Shown one piece after another: positions 11,216-20,627 of a stretch of 64,000 bases of DNA. This DNA comes from Cephalopachus bancanus (Eukaryota > Chordata > Mammalia > Primates > Tarsiidae): NCBI GenBank assembly GCA_027257055.1, contig JAPVLO010000180.1:2426001-2490000 (forward strand). The letters are read 5' to 3'. Position numbers and translations under genes: made by a program. Position 1 is the stretch's first letter. Every line of letters begins with the position of its first letter. The notes under the pieces were generated by a model. It had not been told where the DNA came from, did not search any database, and saw nothing but the letters and a program-made list of their open reading frames with translations.

Positions 11216-11346
11216 CACTTTCATCAGGATACTTACACGCCGTCTTCTAACTGGAGTCATTTTAAGGGGGTGGCCTCGCCAGGTAATTGCCTAGAGATTC
11301 GATCCGTAAAGAATATCAAGACAGTTTGCCATTAGAAATGTAACTG

Positions 11347-11653
11347 GGCCAGGCTCGGTGGTTTAGCTTGTAATCCCAGCACTTTGGGAGGCCAAGGAGA
11401 GTGGATTGCCTGAGCCGCGGGTTCGAGGCCTCCCTGGGCAACTTGGTGAGACCTCATCTCTACAATAAATCAAAAAATTAGCCGGGCGTGGTAGCGCACG
11501 CCTGTAGTTCCAGCTACTTGGAAGGCTGAGGCGGAAGGATCACCGGAGCCCAGCAGGTCGAGGCTGCGGTGGCTGGGAGCAGCCACTGCTTTCCCGGCCA
11601 CTGCACTCCAGTCTGGGCGACAGAGTGAGACTCCAACTCAAAAAGAAAAAAAA
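11347..11653 (+). repeat. Alu with intact target-site duplication
   Basis: Flanked by perfect 13-bp repeats AGAAATGTAACTG at 11334-11346 and 11654-11666. The right arm carries an extra GGGAGCAGCCACTGCTTTCC segment. Confidence 0.95.
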
Positions 11654-11734
11654 AGAAATGTAACTGAAAGGACATGATGGAGTCCACGTACCTAACGAGC
11701 AGCCACCTTAGCATTGTTCAGCTCTGCCATGTTT

Positions 11735-12425
11735 CTCTGGCAGGTCACCTTAAATGTATCCTCTAATCAAGGACAAGGACAAAGACAGAATCGGTTTCTC
11801 AGAGGCAGCCTCTGATAATGTCACACCCCCTCCCCAGTTTGTTTTGTAAATGAGTTAACCTACTCAGCCCCTTATAACCTTCAGGACACAGGCTCCATCA
11901 CCAGGGCATCACCACCTGTCGCCTGATGTCAGTACTTGATTACCTGTCTCCTTTGTGGAACATGCCCCACCCAATCAACTTTAATGACCTACCCCCACCA
12001 AAAGAAAGGTTTAGATGGCATTCAGCTTCAAGCAGCAGTCGCCACTGTTTTGTTAAGCACTGGCCAGGCCATAGTTTCTAGCTTGGGTCCCCTTCCCCTA
12101 CCTTGGGGGGGTGAATCTCTTCTAGTTTACTTTCTTGCCATTGCTTTGTTAAACCAGGTGTGTCCACAGGGTTCTATGAGCTATGGCTGCCATGTTTGCT
12201 AGCTTTGCCCCCTCCCCTACCTTGGGGGGTGAATCTCCTCTAATTTACTTTCTAAATAAGCCATATTTTCCAATCTAACTTGTATGCAATTCTTTGCATC
12301 TTTTGTGCAGCCTGAATCGCAAACCAGACACCCCCACTGGGCCTGACCTCATGTTCTAGAGGCCTGGCTGGGACTTTAAATTACCATTTTTGGAGGTCCC
12401 ACCAACATCCTGGTACCTGACAGTA
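11735..12425 (+). mobile_element. Candidate LTR, family not identified
   Basis: LTR-like composition, with tandemly repeated C-rich blocks. CCTACCTTGGGGGGGTGAAT (12096 on) and CCTACCTTGGGGGGTGAATC (12214 on) each lead into TTTACTTTCT. Sequence near 12385 (TTTGGAGGTCCCACCAAC) resembles the end of a gammaretroviral-type LTR. No gag, pol or env coding seen nearby. Confidence 0.45.
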
Positions 12426-12499
12426 ACAGAAAAATGACATTTCATAGACGTGGCTGGAAGTGTTACTTTGTAAATTGAGCAAATTCATTTTCAAATTCC

Positions 12500-12880
12500 T
12501 CTGGGTGTTCATAATTACATCTATAGCGGACTCCATTGTTTTCAGCTTTGCTTGGTCACATCCCAGGACTCTTTACTGGGAAGACGCCCACCCTTCAGAG
12601 ACCAGCCTTGGTCAGAGGCCACTCCCTGAGGGAGAGGGCAGGAAGAAGCCTGATGCAAGGGACACAGTCTACACCTGGACAACACCTGACATTTGTCCAG
12701 CTCTAGCTAATCACCATGGCCAGGAGGACCTGATGGAAGGGCTGGCTCTCCCTGGGGAAGATGGTGAATCTCTTCTCTGGAATCTGTTTTCTTGCCATTG
12801 CTTTGCTCGACTCGGATATGTCTTTGAGATTTGGCCCCCTCCCCTGGGGTGAAACTCTTCTCTAGTATGCCGCACAGGCC
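12500..12880 (+). mobile_element. Second LTR-like copy, diverged
   Basis: Shares TTTCTTGCCATTGCTTTG (12789 on) and the CCCCCTCCCCT...GGGGTGAA block with the 11.7-12.4 kb copy. About 105 bp around CCCTTCAGAGACCAGCCTTG (12593 on) also recur at 17.99-18.10 kb. Confidence 0.4.
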
Positions 12881-13314
12881 AGGGTCTGGGACAGCACCCA
12901 GAGTTCTGCAGCACAACCCACACCACCCAGCTAGGAGTGCTGCACATGGAGGAAGGGCAGCATGGATGCCGGGGAAGCAGTGACAGCGAACACTGCAAAC
13001 AAGCTTCGCGGGGCCTGCTCCCCTCCCAGGTCTGAGTCTGTCGGCTTCCTGCGCTCCTGGGTGTGAGCGCCCGGTGTCAAGGCTATGTGCACCCACTTAT
13101 CTTCCAGCTGTCCTACAGCTGGGCCCGGCCTCCCCTTAAGGTCTCAACACGACTCAACGCCACTGAGGCATCCATCAAGATCTAAAACTCAACTGAGAGC
13201 AAGAAAAACCGAGCTGAGGTCACAGCGAGCGGTGGAGACATTCCCTTCGACACAGATAGGAGGCTCACTATGCGCCAGTCGTTGCAGCCCGGTGGGCCAA
13301 ACGCTTTATGTATT
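12881..13314. other. No gene seen
   Basis: GC content rises toward the CpG island. No exon recognised on either strand. Confidence 0.4.
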
Positions 13315-13555
13315 TATTTGCTTTGCGATGGCGTCTCACTCTGTCGCCCAGGCCCTGGCAGCCTCCCTCCCGTCGGGCTCCACGATCCTTCCGCCTCAGC
13401 CTCCCCAGTGGCTGGCGCTACAGGTGCGTGCCACCACCCCCGCCTCACGTTTTGATTTGTTGCAGAGACGAGGTCTCGAACCCGAGGGCTCCGGCGATCC
13501 TGTCCCCTCGACTCCCAGTGCTGGGATCACAGGCGTGGGTCCCCGCGCCCGATTC
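13315..13555 (-). repeat. Alu at the edge of the CpG island
   Basis: GGCGTCTCACTCTGTCGCCC to GGCGTGGGTCCCCGCGCCC. About 50 bp shorter than a full dimer, without a poly-T, and unusually rich in retained CpG. Confidence 0.85.
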
Positions 13556-14444
13556 GGACTCAACATCTCAAACGGCTTTTTCAGAAAGCAGGACTTACGG
13601 GGAGGACAGAGAAGACGCCCGAGCAAGAGGCACCCGAGGGGCCGCCCCAGCAACCTTCCGGCCCAACAAGCGACGCGAAGTGTGTCCAGACGCTGACTTT
13701 CGCTTGCCCCCGGGGCGGCGTGCGGCAGAGGCCGCCTCCCGAGGGCATGCGCGCCCACCGCGAGGCGTCGGACTAGGTGATCGAGCCGCGACCACGCAGC
13801 CCAAGCCGAGGGCACGGGAGGCCACGCGGGCCGCCTTCGGTCACGCACCGCGGGCGCCCCCGAGCGACGCGCGCCCCGGCCTCGGTCGCCAGCCCCGGCT
13901 CTCCGCCGCCCTCCCCGCCGAGCTCCGGCCGGCCCCTCCGGAAGGCGCAGAGCCCGCCGCTCGCCGGCGCGAGCGGCCCCCGCAGGACGAGGAGCGAGGG
14001 TCGGGAGGGGGCCTCTCCGAGGACTGGCAGAAGGCAGAGCCGCTGGGGGCGACTGGCCGTGGTTCCCGGCCCCGGCTCCCGACGCCGGGGGGAGCGGCAG
14101 GGGGGCGGGCGGCCGAGGGCTGCGGCGTCCCCGGGAGGGCTCCGTCCGGCCCGGCCCGCCGCCTCCGACCCCTCCCGCCGGTTCGTCCCAGCATCGCACT
14201 TCCTGGGCCCGGCTCCCGCCACGCCTCGCTCCCACCTCACGCCCGGCGGCCGCGGCCTTCCGGCGTCCTTCGCGGTCGGAACGGCCCGGCCGGGAGGCAT
14301 CAGGGGACGCCGGCCCCGCGCCCCCACTCGCGCCGCCACGGCCCCAGGGTTGGCGGCCTCCCGCGTCCGTGGCCCGGCCGGGCGCCCCGGGAAGCGCGCG
14401 GGACCGGCGGCGCGCGCCTTCCTCCGGCCGGAAGCGCGCGGGGG

Positions 14445-14470
14445 GCGGAAGGCGCGGGCGGAAGGCGCGG
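14445..14470. promoter_or_regulatory. Tandem 13-bp promoter repeat with ETS-like GGAA cores
   Basis: GCGGAAGGCGCGG occurs twice in perfect tandem, and a GC box follows at 14471-14479. CCGGAAGCG just upstream (near 14430) is a further ETS/GABP-like site. Confidence 0.5.
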
Positions 14471-14509
14471 GGCGGGGCCGCGGCGCCCCGGGGGCGGGGC
14501 GCCGCGCCG

Positions 14510-14519
14510 GTCACGTGAC
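14510..14519. promoter_or_regulatory. Palindromic E-box GTCACGTGAC
   Basis: A perfect 10-bp palindrome containing CACGTG, the USF/MITF/TFEB-type site. It lies 60 bp upstream of the uORF start and 155 bp upstream of the PIAS2 start codon. Confidence 0.55.
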
Positions 14520-14524
14520 GGGCC

Positions 14525-14665
14525 TGGCGGCGGCGGCGGCGGCGGCGGCCGCGGCGTCTTCGGCGGCGCCCAGTGCAGGATGGTGCTGGCGGCGGCGGCC
14601 GTGGCGGCGGCGGCGTCGTTGGCGGCAGCGGGGGGGGGTGCGGCGGCGGCGGCGGCGCCCGCGGG
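14525..14665 (+). repeat. GGC/GCG triplet-rich 5' leader
   Basis: Several short interrupted GGC tracts (14525-14550, 14588-14620, 14638-14657) fill the likely 5' untranslated region. They are interrupted by TCG, GTG and GCA. Confidence 0.85.
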
Positions 14666-14696
14666 CGGGATAAAATGGCGGATTTCGAGGAGTTGA
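14580..14696 (+). CDS. Upstream ORF overlapping the PIAS2 start codon
   Basis: A 38-codon frame opens at an ATG in strong context (A at -3, G at +4). It closes at TGA 14694-14696, so it overlaps the PIAS2 ATG at 14675 by 22 bases in another frame. The predicted peptide begins MVLAAAAVAAAASLAAAGGG and is mostly alanine encoded by GCG repeats. If the transcript starts upstream of 14580, scanning ribosomes would meet this ATG first and pass the PIAS2 start, which would lower PIAS2 output. No homologue known to me. Translation is unproven and depends on where transcription starts. Confidence 0.4.
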   Translation: MVLAAAAVAAAASLAAAGGGAAAAAAPAGGIKWRISRS

Positions 14697-14698
14697 GG
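14675..14698 (+). CDS. PIAS2: PIAS2 coding exon 1 (residues 1-8)
   Basis: Encodes MADFEELR, the N-terminus of PIAS2 (PIASx/Miz1), a nuclear SUMO E3 ligase that binds UBC9 and modulates STAT, androgen-receptor and p53-type transcription factors. The start codon has A at -3 and G at +4. The exon ends AGG with donor GTAAGC at 14699, phase 0. The next exon supplies Asn-Met-Val, giving the continuous reading frame expected of the family. The exon sits inside a CpG island, and its 5' untranslated part continues upstream to an unknown start site. Intron 1 is 25,037 bp. PIAS1 begins differently (MADSAELKQ), which favours PIAS2. Confidence 0.95.
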
Positions 14699-16030
14699 GT
14701 AAGCGGGGCGCGGAGCCGCGGGGCGGGGGGCGGGGAGGCGCGGCGGCGCCCGCTCGGCCGCGGGGGGCGGGCGGCGAGAAGCGGGGGCGGGCGGGGCGGC
14801 CCGGCCGGCGGGCAGCGCACCTGGCGCGGGGCCGGCGCCCTCGGGCGGCACGTGGGGCCGGGCGCGGGCCGTGCGCCGGAGCGCGAAGTTGCCTCCGGCA
14901 GCCAGCCTGTCCCCGCGCCGCCGCCGGCCGGGGCTGCCTGCGGCGCGCCTGCCGCCTTCGACCTTGGACGCCTGCGGAGCCCGCGCGGGCCCTTCGCGCC
15001 GGTCTCGCTCTCCGGAGCCTCGGGACCTGGCGCGCCTGGTGGGGCATTTTCGCCAGGCGCGAGGGGCGGGACCCGAGGGCCCTCCCGGCCGGTAGCCGTC
15101 GGGGTCCGGAGCCGGGTCTGGCCCCGTGTGGCGTGAGCCGGCTGCCGGCGCCTCCAGGGAGGCTCCCCGGAGCACCCCGGTTTCTCGCGCGCGTCCAAAG
15201 CGGGGCCGGCGTGAGCGCGGTGGACTCGTGGCGTTGGGGGTCGGGTGTGTTTCCGCGGGGGCGGGCTGGCGGGCGGCTGGAGTCCGGGGCACCGGCGCGA
15301 CCCTGTCCTGCGCCAGGGTCCCCGCGGCACGGGGGCTGCGGCTCCTCCCGCCGTTCCCAGCCCTGGCGTCCCCGGCGACGAGGGGAGCGCGGCCGCCCGC
15401 CGCGCCGCCGTCTCCGCCGCAGCCTTGGAAGCCCAGGCGCGGCCGCCCGGCCTCCCCTGGACGACGGCCCGAGGGGCAGCCTGAAATCGGTGCGCGGTGG
15501 GCCCTCCCGTGTCCGCGTGGCGCAGGTGTGCGGCGCTCCCCCTCCTCTCTCTTGGCCAGAGACTCTCCCGGGCGTGGGGTCGCCGTTCGCGCCGGGTTCT
15601 CGTGGTGCTCCCGCCGTGGAGGGCAGGGGCGGCCGGCGCGACCTCGCCTGGCTTTGCCGCGCGTGGTCTTCGGGCCGGTCCGCTCCCGTCCGTCGCCGTC
15701 TCCGCTTCGCGCAGCTCCGGGACTCGCTCGGGGCGACATGCAGTGCCGGGCGCGGCCGCCCCCGAACACGCTGACCCGCTCTGGGCTGCAGAGGCGGCTC
15801 CCCGGGCCCGTCACTCACCGCGGATTCCGCGTGCCCGCCTCTGGCTCACACGCCGCCTCCGTGCCCGCCCGTGGGGTCTCCTGTTCCGAGGAGATGAAGG
15901 CGCGGGAGTCCCCGGCCGGCCCCCCGCTTGAGGCGCTGCCCTTCGGAGCCCAGGCCGCCCGCTCTCTTCGGGCTCCTTTGGGTCTCGCTGCAGCTCGTTC
16001 TGGAGCTCACAGGCGAAGTGAGGTGGTAAA

Positions 16031-17133
16031 CGGCTCGTTAACAGGGGAAGGAAAACTATTGACGAAGAAATGAGTTAGAAAGGGGAAAAAGAACCATCCA
16101 GGGCCCTCAAAGTGACGGCCTCCGTTCCAGAGCACGTGGATCGGGGTGACAGTGGGGTAAGGACAGGCTCCACCTGGCGACCGCGCGGCACTCACTTACT
16201 GGCTGACATCTTGGCTGCGGAGGGGCAGCGGCCAGCTTGGGGCCTCACGGATGCCCGCCGAGCATTTCCGCCGCCTTCAGGGCCGCTCCGTGCGGCCCAG
16301 CGTGGCCGGAGAAGCTGCCTGCCGGCTGATGCTGCTGTCCTGCAGGTGGGACTTTAAGGGAGGTCAATCCCAGTGTGGGCTAGTGACCCCCGTGCCTTGG
16401 CCTTCTGGGCTTGTGGAGATCGTGTGCCGAGGTGGCTTTCTTAGGGCGTTGCCTGGCAAGTTCCGAATTCGAGTTTGCTTGGGTTTCACACACATCTTGC
16501 TCTCCTCTGGGCATAGCAGAACACCGCGGTCTACACTTGCTGCCTCCAGGTGACCAGGGGAATCCCATCTCTCTGCCCGCTGTTCTGGAGAGAGACTGAT
16601 TGCTGAGCGTGGGTCAGGTTCCCCTTCTGTTCTGGGCATCTGTCGCTAGGGCTTAGAGTTGCCTAAGAACCTGGCCAGGAGAGTATTCTGGGGGCCGAGG
16701 AAAGGGAAGGGAATGCCCTCAGAGGAGGGAAGTGTGGCCAGTGGAGTCAGAGGTGGTTTCACCCGTTTGAGCACATTGGTGAATCCGCTAGCTGGTTGTG
16801 AGTTAACATGGGGTGAGACCCTAAGAGTTGGTGGCCTGAACATGCCCCTGCCATCCTGCTTCCTCCCTCAGAAATGGCGTAGAGCAGCCGAGGACCGTGG
16901 GGTTCTGGGGCCACTGCCGCTTCTGTGATCTCTGCAGCTTTTTCACCCAGTCTTTCTCCTCTCGCTGTGCAGTTCCAACACTGGGGCTGCAGGCGGCCGT
17001 TCCTCTGCACAGGGTCCTGCCACGGTCCAGTCTCTTAGCCCATTCTCCCTGCTGCTGTCCACTCTCCAGAGAGGAGGTGAGCTCTGTGGTCGTGGCGTGC
17101 TAGCTCTCCTCTTGTTTTCAAGGTCTTTTGAAA
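16031..17133. other. Start of PIAS2 intron 1, no repeat recognised
   Basis: Low-repeat, moderately GC-rich sequence downstream of the CpG island. It could hold regulatory DNA, but no specific site is supported. Confidence 0.4.
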
Positions 17134-17281
17134 GCTACCACGCCTGGCTAATTTTTTTATTTATTGTAGAGATGAGGTTTTGCCAAGTTGCCCAGGCAGG
17201 TCTCGAACCCGCGGCTCAGGCAATCCACTCACCTCGGCCTCCCAAAATGCGGGATTACCGGCTGAGCCACCGAGCCCGGCT
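17134..17281 (-). repeat. Alu left arm plus linker, truncated
   Basis: GCTACCACGCCTGGCTAATT to GAGCCACCGAGCCCGGCT; the right arm and tail are missing. Confidence 0.88.
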
Positions 17282-17786
17282 CAAAGGGTCTTGCCTGTGT
17301 TCCTCATCCCCTTCCTCTCATGCGCTGAGAATTCACTCTGCGTGTGTCTTAGAGTGCACGTGGATGTGCCTGCAGAATCGGGCTGCGAAGGAGCTGGCAG
17401 TGATGGCCTTCGTAGTCGATGTGAGTAGCCCAGAACGGTTACCACCTGGGCGTGCTTGCTGTTGGTCCCTAATTTCAAGATCACAGGTAGGTCTTGCATG
17501 CGGAGAGGCTTCTGTGATTCTGTGACGGAAGGTCTGGTTACACCTGCCTGGGGGTTGCCATCCATACCTGGAGAAGTTGGTGGGATTTGAGTTGGGAGGT
17601 CCTGTAACACGCAGTCCAAAGCTGAGAGGGCTTGCGCACAGGAATCTCTGCGGATCCCAGAGAAGTCCCTGGAGGTGCAGCAGGGAAGACATCAGCCTGT
17701 TGGAACTTCCAGGAGGCGCTGATGGTGGCAGGTTGGTGCAGAGAAACAACACTTGGGGCAGTACAGTGAATGGTTTTGTGGGCAGA
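17282..17786. other. Intron 1, nothing recognised
   Basis: No repeat family or exon identified. Confidence 0.4.
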
Positions 17787-18489
17787 TTAAAAACGTTAAA
17801 ATAAACAGTTCACATCCAATCCAGAAAAACAAAGGTAAAAATGCTGAGAAAAGATAAACCTCCGGAGAATGTTACAGTTAGAAAACTGTCAGCTTTATCA
17901 GAAAAAGGTATTTCTATTTCTGATCAGATTCCTGTCCCATGTTTACAGGTATACTGAGTGCATGTGGTGGTTACAGTTACGGCGAGTGCTTTCAGCTTTG
18001 GGCACCCGCACCCCATGACTCAGCACTGGGAATTTGCAGACCCTTCAGAGACCAGCCTTGGCTGGAGGCTGCACCCTGGAGGAAGGCCAGAAAGAAGGGG
18101 AAAAGAGGCACTACCAGACAGTGGCCTCCCAGGTCCTTCCTTCCTTATCCCCTTCCAACTGTTGGGCAGAAAAGTGGACTAAATACCTGTGATTGATGTA
18201 GCAGAATCCACCATATGATTCAAGGCTGTTGTGGGATGGTTAACGCTTCTAAAACTTCACCTGGGATCAGGTCTGTGAGAGCACATTCAAAACTAGGTTT
18301 TTATGGAAGATGAAATGGATAACTTCTAGTAGTTAACTGAGCACCCTCTCTCTAGTAAATAGAAATACCTTTTTCTGATAAAACTGACAGTTTTCTAACT
18401 GTAACATTCTCCGGAGGTTTATCTTTTCTCAGCATTTTTACCTTTGTTTTTCTGGATTGGATGTGAACTGTTTATTTTAACGTTTTTAA
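17787..18489. repeat. 703-bp element with 133-bp terminal inverted repeats
   Basis: The left arm 17787-17919 is the reverse complement of the right arm 18357-18489 at 132 of 133 positions; the only difference is at 17893. The spacer is 437 bp. Each arm ends in TTAA (17787-17790; 18486-18489), but the arms do not start with the CCC typical of piggyBac. The spacer includes about 105 bp related to the LTR-like sequence at 12.54-12.65 kb. No open frame of note. It may be a non-autonomous DNA transposon, a foldback element or a local inverted duplication. The near-identity of the arms contrasts with the decayed repeats around it. Confidence 0.8.
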
Positions 18490-19990
18490 AAATTGAGATA
18501 CAATTCACTTAACCATAAAATTCAGCCTTTAAGAGTGTTTGGGCAGGTTGTGATGGCTCATGCCTGTAATCCCAGCACTTTAGGAAGCCCGAGGTAAGGA
18601 CTGCCAGAGCCCACGGGTGAGACCTCATTTCTACAATAAATAAAAAAATTAGCCGGGCGTGGTGGCACATACCTGTGGTTCCAGCTACTTGGAAGGCTGA
18701 GGTAAGGATCGCCTGAGCCCAGCGGTTCGAGGCTGCGGTGGCTGTGGGCATGCCACTGCACTCCAGTCTGGATGACACAGGGAGACTCAGACTTAGGAAA
18801 AACAAAGTTCAATGGAGTGGTTTTTAGTCTATCTGCAAAGCTTTACAGTCATCGCCATGGTCTAATTCCAGAAGTTTCTCTCCCTCCCAGAAGAAGTCCC
18901 GGATGCAGGAGCAGTTACTCCAACTTCTCCCCTAGCCCTCGGCAGCCTCGTCTACTTTCTATTTGTAGGGAGTTGCTTGTTGTGAACGTTGTGTATAAAT
19001 GGGATCTTGCAGTGTGTGACTTTCGTGTCTCTTTTCCACTTAGTGTAGTATTGTAGAGGTTCTCCCATGTCGCATGTGTGAGCAACTCGTTCCTCTCTGT
19101 TGCAGAATCCTCCGTGCACGGATAGACCACGTTCTGTGTATCCCGTCGTGAATTGACATACGTTTGGGTTGTTTCCACTTTTTGGCGTGTTTGAATGTTC
19201 ATCTGCAAGCATGCAGGTTTTGAGTGGGCGTGTGTTTTCAGTTTCCGTGGGCAGACGCCTAATGTGGCATCGCTGGCTCGGGTGGCAATGGTCTAACTGT
19301 TGTGGGGCTGCCAGGCTGCTTTCCAAAGGGCAGCCCACTCTCCGTTCCCATGAGCGGCGGAAGGGTGCTGACGGCTCTACCTCCTCCCCAGCGCTTACTG
19401 CTGTCTGTGGTTTGGCCACCCCAGTGGCTGGAGGCTTCTCATTGTGGTCATGCTCCTTTTCTTTGATGACCAGTGGTGCTGAGCATGCTGTGTGTGCTTA
19501 TTGGCCATTTGTAGATCACCTCTAGAGACACGGCTATTCAGGTCTTTTCCCCATTTTAAAAATCGTTTTTAAAATTAAGGTGTAGGCTCTTTGTATGTTC
19601 TAGAGACAAGTTCTTCATTAGGTGTGGGTTTACAAATACTTTGATTCTGTGGGCTCCTTTCACTTTCTTGAGAGCATCCTTTGAAGCACAGAGGTTTTTA
19701 CCTGTGAGACATTCCACTCAACTCTTTTGCTTTTGTCACTTGTGCTTTTGATGTCAAGCCTAAGAAGCCATTGCCTAATCAGTGCCACAAAGCTTCATGT
19801 CTGTTTTTGTATGGGAGTTTATATGTATGGCATCAGCTTTTACTGTTAGGTTGTTGGTCCATTCTGAGTTTTGCCTGCATGAGGTAGGGATGCAGTTTCT
19901 TTTGCATGTGGGAATCAGGTTTTCCTAGCAGCATTTGTTGCAAGGACTGCTCTTTCTCTGTCGAGTTGTCTTGACAGCTGGTCTGTTTTC
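18490..19990 (-). mobile_element. Antisense L1 3' half, split by an Alu
   Basis: Reads as reverse-complement L1: AAAATTGAGATACAATTCAC, TTGGGTTGTTTCCACTTTTT, CTTATTGGCCATTTGTAGAT, GAAGCCATTGCCTAATCAG. It is interrupted by the Alu at 18540-18803. Frames are broken. Confidence 0.85.
18540..18803 (+). repeat. Alu inserted in L1
   Basis: GGCAGGTTGTGATGGCTCAT to GGAGACTCAGACTTAGG. About 30 bp are missing from the left arm. Confidence 0.88.
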
Positions 19991-20627
19991 ACTCAGGTAC
20001 CTAAGTTTAACGAGTGGCACACTTGAGTTAATGTAATATGTGGAATTAGTTGTATTGTAGTCCAACCTCTTCCTTGTTAATGTTCATTTGAGTCCACTGT
20101 AACATGGCCTTTTCCCTAGACTCTTTGAAAAAATGGTTTGAGGTATAGGATTTTCCAAATAAGATTTCTTGTGGTTTTGCAGAGAATAATATAAGCCTAC
20201 CATAGACATTCAGCACTCTCCATTTGTTTGTTCACATAAGTCAGTAGCAGATCTTTAATTATGGCGCCAAAGGTCATTTTTTTGATATGAGCATTGGGGA
20301 TTGATGGGTACTGAATAAACTTGGACACGTTATTTGATCTTTTTCCTAATCTGGAAAATGGTTTTAGTAACATTTTAAATTCTTATTTCCAGTTCTCAAT
20401 CTTTTAAAAATTGAAAGCAGTAAATGTGCAGACAGTGCTGAAAAATTCAAAAGGGAAAGTGAAAGTCCTTCCTTTCTTTTTAAGTCCCACTCCTGTTACC
20501 ACTGCTCTTATCCTTTTTTATTTTTTTATTTTAGGGCTTTTGGGGGAGGGGCGCATTAATTCCAGAAGTCTCCAAATACCACATGTCTTTCTGTGTCTTG
20601 ATTTTTTCCAACTCTGAACAGTATAGT
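19991..20627. other. Intron 1, nothing recognised with confidence
   Basis: AT-rich sequence, possibly more old L1, without a clear landmark. Confidence 0.35.

Larger units (their letters stand above)
13556..16030. promoter_or_regulatory. CpG island and likely PIAS2 promoter (divergent promoter candidate)
   Basis: About 2.5 kb of very GC- and CpG-rich DNA surrounding PIAS2 coding exon 1, with AT-rich sequence on both sides. It has no TATA box near the start codon region and several GC boxes (for example GGGCGGGGC at 14491-14499), typical of a housekeeping promoter. It extends more than 1 kb upstream of the start codon. Human KATNAL2 is arranged head to head with PIAS2, so the island probably also drives transcription to the left. 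The transcription start sites cannot be read from sequence alone. Confidence 0.88.

Noticed and set aside
11735..12880. Possible endogenous retrovirus provirus
   Set aside because: LTR-like sequence only; no primer-binding site, gag, pol or env similarity between the two copies.
1..13314. KATNAL2 coding exons on the minus strand
   Set aside because: Expected from human gene order, but no segment with splice signals and KATNAL2-like coding could be identified, so no exon is called.
13308..14696. 462-codon plus-strand frame ending at PIAS2 exon 1
   Set aside because: Starts inside an antisense Alu and runs through CpG-island sequence. Only its last 38 codons, reported as the uORF, have a plausible start.
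13396..15330. Very long minus-strand open frames (644, 504 and 435 codons) across the CpG island
   Set aside because: Extreme GC content removes stop codons by chance. The translations are Arg/Pro/Ala-rich, have no domain, and overlap each other in different frames and a known exon.
17787..18489. Calling the inverted-repeat element a piggyBac MITE
   Set aside because: TTAA is present at both ends, but the CCC terminal motif is missing and no other copy is available here, so it is left unclassified.
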